A model generated the notes under the pieces. It had not been told where the DNA came from. It saw only the letters and a program-made list of their open reading frames with translations, and ran no database searches. DNA of 64,000 nucleotides from Colius striatus (taxonomy: Eukaryota > Chordata > Aves > Coliiformes > Coliidae): contig NC_084767.1 of assembly GCF_028858725.1 (NCBI RefSeq), positions 33,859,395 through 33,923,394 of the forward strand, written 5' to 3'. Both the position numbers and the translations under genes were made by a program. Positions 60,616 to 64,000 of the stretch are shown here, one piece after another. How positions within the stretch are numbered: the first letter of the stretch is position 1; each line of letters starts with the position of its first letter.

Positions 60616-63593
60616 GTAGGTCCTTAAAAAAAACCCCTTTACTGTACTTTGAATGTATGACTTCAAAAGGAATAGTAAGTTTTATTTAATGTGATTTGCT
60701 GAATTGCTGCCCATTACAATATAACGTGGTATATTGAGAGCTTTAGGAATGTCTCAAAGTTAAAACAGATTATTTAAAGTTGTTTATCTAACTGTCTGAA
60801 TATTTTCAGTGTTTGCTTCTTGCCATGCTAGTGTTTTTTTAAGAGATTGTACTCAAGTGCATTTCTAAAATCCATGTCCACCAAAATTGCTAAAATCAAT
60901 AAACTTAGAAAATACAGCTGCCACAGTAAAATGCTTTTGCAAAATGAGGTTTGTGTAGAGTTATTCATTGAGTCATTTTACTGAATTGAGGAAAACTACA
61001 CATCTTTATCTGCTGCTTTAATCACTTGCCAGAAGGTACTTTAAATTTAATCCTAGATTTACTGGGAGAACAAACATAGATTTGTCATGGTTGGGTTTTG
61101 TTTCTTACTCTGACTAAAACAGCACTATGGAACATCTCAGAACCTCTTCTGCGAAAGGCGGGGAAACAGTAGATGTGGTGAAACACCACTGTTTTCAGAG
61201 CTCTCCAATTCAAACAGCATGGTTAACTGAATGCTGCTCTTTATGTGATTAGTGTGGCAAGAATTTTGTTTGTTTTTATATATAGTTATTGTTTGTACAT
61301 ATATTTGAACTTATTGTGGCTTTATGTAAAAAATACTAATTTTCAGTGAAAAAATAAACAGTATAGATGGATAATACTAATGTCCTAGAAGTCTCCACAT
61401 TGCAGTAATACAAACAATTCACTGAACTGAGTCATAATTTCATAGCATGTTTGCTTTAACAGGGTTCTACTTTTGTTGTCTGTTTCCCAAAACAAAGAAA
61501 TAAGGCTTTGCAAATTTTGGAGTACAGATCACAGAAATAATGAGACAATGAAGGGATATAGTTGCAGCAGATTTCAAGCTAACTTTGCTCCTTTTTGTAC
61601 TGTAAGAGAGTATGGTCAGATTTGTCTCTACTTTAAATTCAATTTAACTTTGTACATATGATGAACATTAGGCAAAAAGTGTCATCTTGGTAACAGGCAG
61701 TGTCACAGGAAAGAAAAAATCCTAAAACAGATACAAGGGTGTGAATTTTCATTAGGATATTAGAAAGTATAATTCTAATTTAAAGCTTTTTTCTTTCTGA
61801 TATAAGAACTCACATTTATGCTCAAAATGCTTAAAATTTTTAATTTGTAAAATATATACTTGGGTTTTTTTTAAATTTGAAAACATTTTTATGCCTGAGA
61901 AACTATCCATTTTTAAATGTTTTTGTCTTAAAATAACCTTGTTTTTAAAAGTCCAGACCAAAACGGAATCAGTGCATGAAATAAACTTGAACTTGAAGCT
62001 GATAGAGTAGTCATCAGAATTGTAGGCAAGAGAAACAGTTTATTAGGAAGTGTTAGGCTTTGCTATTGCTCTACCAAAACCTAAGGATAAAAATGTTGCT
62101 ATGTAGTGATAATTCATGCAGAGAGGTCCTGGAATTGAAGCTGTTGAAAATAATATGATTTTGTCTTCATTAGATAACTCATCTATGCTTAAAGTATCTT
62201 TAAAACAAAATAACAAAGCATTAGCTGTAGCTTTGAGTGTGGAGAAAGAAAATTCTCGGAAGCTAAAGTCTGAGAAGATTTTTCTTCAGAAGGAAGTAGA
62301 AAAGCTGCAGATTCATAATATCTTGCTTCATCAAAAACTGAACCATTTGGTATGCTGCATATAATATCATTTAAATTTAGAGCAACTAAGCTAAGCTTTT
62401 CTCTTTTTTGAAACTTAATATTACATCTTAAAATGGTGATTTAAAATGTATATCTCACATTTGTGATATTTTGTCATTCATTAGCATAGTATTCACATTT
62501 GATTTTTACTTTCATAAGATTTTTTTATTATACTATTTTATACTTTTTATACTATTTTGTCCATGGGTGTGTAGGTCTATCCATTATGATTTTAGTGTCA
62601 GCTTCACCTTTATAGGTATTGAGATGATACTAAAAATCACCCTGTGCTCAATTTGGTGTATAAAAAGAAATTACAATGTAGATTCACTTTTATTTCTTGT
62701 TTGTCCTTAAGCCAGAAGACACTTAAAGTATATTTTTAAATTTTTCTTTTACGTGCAGAATAAAACTCTTAGAGAAATAGAAGCATTTTTGAATGGTAAA
62801 CTCTTAACTGCAATAGAAATAAGCAGTCTTTCTGAGGTAAGATGTTTTTAGAACTATTACCATTTCATTTTCTTTGATAGCATTTTCAAAGCATCTAAAT
62901 GCATTTTAAAACATTTATCCTAGTTCTGTAAAACTTGTGATGAAACATTAGTGTAGTGAAATTTATTAAATTTTGCTGTTGCTTACACTAAAAATTTGGG
63001 ATCGTGTAGTAAAAAAATAAAGACATAGTACTTGAGTATGTGGTATTCTTCACCACTGAGTGAAATGAGTGAGCCGTTTGCCTTCCTTGCTTAGTGCAGC
63101 AATAAATATCTTGCATATGACAACTTTACCAGAAAATGTAGTCCATGATAGTTCTTGTCATGGAAAAATTTATAGTTAATTTAAAAAAATATATAATTTT
63201 TACTCTGTTCTAAACAATTGCTTAATGTTTCTCGTGCTGCTATATGTATAGTGTACTTTGCATTAGTTATAGCTACAATTTAAAAGTCTGCAATCACTTT
63301 GGAATGCAAGTAGGTTATAGACTTAAAGTTTTGCTATGAAATATTTTTCTTTAAAATTATTCTGTGTGTTTGAATATCATGCACCTTTCATCATTACTTC
63401 TTTTCTTTGCCCATTCTTTTTTTTTTTTCCTGTGAATGTTAAAATACTCAACCAAAAAACTAAACTGAGAATATTCAACTGTTTCTATTTCCCTGCTGTT
63501 CTTTTCAAAGAGTTTTCAGAGTTGTTTTCCTCTGTTGGCTGGACCCAGGAGCCCAACTGATGACCAGTTCAAGAGTACATGTCAGTCTACTAG
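60474..63593 (+). CDS. SGO2: SGO2, shugoshin 2 (N-terminal part, gene continues beyond the window)
   Basis: Four coding exons (60474-60615, 62174-62349, 62759-62836, 63511-63593) join in phase into 159 residues. The N-terminus has the conserved NATLASKIKAKLINNSSMLK run, followed by a leucine- and lysine-rich coiled coil (about residues 55-120: ALAVALSVEKENSRKLKSEK, FLQKEVEKLQIHNILLHQKL) and TAIEISSLSE. In shugoshins this coiled coil dimerises and binds PP2A-B56, and thereby protects centromeric cohesin from removal, chiefly in meiosis I for SGO2. The large disordered middle and the C-terminal basic motif lie to the right. Position right of KCTD18 is as in human. Confidence 0.93.
60616..62173 (+). 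other. SGO2 coding intron 1
   Basis: A 1.6-kb AT-rich intron with no repeat or extra exon recognised. Confidence 0.8.
62174..62349 (+). CDS. SGO2: SGO2 coding exon 2 (coiled coil)
   Basis: Acceptor TTGTCTTCATTAG, donor TTG|GTATGC. With the split Asn codon it reads NSSMLKVSLKQNNKALAVAL, SVEKENSRKLKSEKIFLQKE and VEKLQIHNILLHQKLNHL. Heptad spacing is clear. This is the most conserved part of the protein. Confidence 0.95.
62350..62758 (+). other. SGO2 coding intron 2
   Basis: 409 nt, AT-rich. Nothing but splice signals is seen. Confidence 0.8.
62759..62836 (+). CDS. SGO2: SGO2 coding exon 3
   Basis: A 78-nt exon between TTTTACGTGCAG and GAG|GTAAGA reading NKTLREIEAFLNGKLLTAIE then ISSLSE, phase 0 at both ends. 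It completes the coiled coil. Confidence 0.95.
62837..63510 (+). other. SGO2 coding intron 3
   Basis: 674 nt, AT-rich, with a T run at 63418-63429. No repeat element was recognised. Confidence 0.8.
63511..63593 (+). CDS. SGO2: SGO2 coding exon 4
   Basis: Acceptor TTCTTTTCAAAG, donor CTAG|GTAGGT. It reads SFQSCFPLLAGPRSPTDDQF then KSTCQSTR and ends in phase 2. Conservation is low except for the SFQSCFPL start, as expected where the coiled coil passes into the disordered middle. Confidence 0.8.
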
Positions 63594-63736
63594 GTAGGTG
63601 ATTATATTAAATGCAGAAGTTGGTACGTGTCTGTGCATTTTTTTGCAACTAATCTCTGTATTTCTCATTACCTCAAAAATACCTAGGACAATATAATTTC
63701 CTGTCTAATTCAGAAATTACCTTTTTGCAACTTGAA

Positions 63737-64000
63737 ATCCCTTTTTTCTATAGTAGCTAGCATCAAGACAAGGGGTAATGGGATGAAGCTGGAACACAAA
63801 AAGTTCCACTTAAACATGAGAAAAAACTATTTCATTGTGAGGGTGACGGAGCAGTGGCACAGGCTGCCCAGAGGGGTTGTGGAGTCTCCTTCCTTGGAGG
63901 TCTTCAAGACCCACCTAGACATGTTCCTGTGTGACCTGATCTAGGTGGACCTGCTTCTGCAGGTGGATTGGACTAGATGATCTTTAAAGGTCCCTTCCAA
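63737..64000 (+). mobile_element. CR1 LINE 3' fragment, cut by the window edge
   Basis: It contains [38 protein letters not shown] and [15 protein letters not shown], then the beginning of the tail (GATTGGACTAGATGATCTTT). The same subfamily as 13,050 and 39,180, with very few differences, so probably young. It lies in an SGO2 intron in sense orientation. Confidence 0.93.

Noticed and set aside
1-64000. tRNA, rRNA, microRNA and CRISPR-like arrays
   Set aside because: No cloverleaf with A and B boxes, no rRNA-like block and no regularly spaced repeats were seen by eye. A structure-based scan was not possible.

Overview
The window is vertebrate nuclear DNA, almost certainly from a bird. The evidence is small genes split by long introns, abundant CR1 non-LTR retrotransposon copies with the typical avian CR1 3' tail, two avian-type retroviral LTRs, AT-rich introns and two short CpG islands. 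No bacterial, plasmid or CRISPR content is seen.

Layout. (1) About 717-44,900, plus strand: the complete coding part of SPATS2L. Eleven exons join with consistent phases into a 561-codon protein; coding runs 740-43,961. An optional 78-nt in-phase exon may lie at 20,436-20,513. The introns carry CR1 copies, including a 2.4-kb 5'-truncated one (13,050-15,466) with a broken reverse transcriptase and one antisense copy (19,555-20,258). (2) 44,900-48,900: intergenic, with old CR1 scraps. (3) 48,910-53,609, minus strand: exons corresponding to KCTD18, tail-to-tail with SPATS2L. Two internal exons are intact with good splice sites. The BTB-encoding exon has five in-frame stops, the next-to-last exon a stop and a small tandem duplication, and the last exon a stop and a frameshift. 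I read this as a decayed KCTD18 still in its ancestral place. (4) 54,830-55,330: a CpG island, probably the old KCTD18 promoter. (5) 55,900-57,911: a CR1 tail and two LTR-like repeats. (6) 59,855-60,075: a second CpG island, the likely SGO2 promoter. (7) 60,474 to the right edge, plus strand: the first four coding exons of SGO2 (shugoshin 2), including its N-terminal coiled coil. The gene runs off the window, and a CR1 copy sits in its fourth coding intron.

The order SPATS2L(+), KCTD18(-), SGO2(+) matches the human 2q33 arrangement as I know it, which supports orthology for all three. The genes are not known to work together: SPATS2L is a nucleolar/stress-granule protein, KCTD18 a BTB protein, and SGO2 a guardian of centromeric cohesion. 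Comparisons with human proteins are from memory, not from a search. I did not find a new biological system here. The strongest unusual observation is the erosion of KCTD18 with two perfectly preserved exons.
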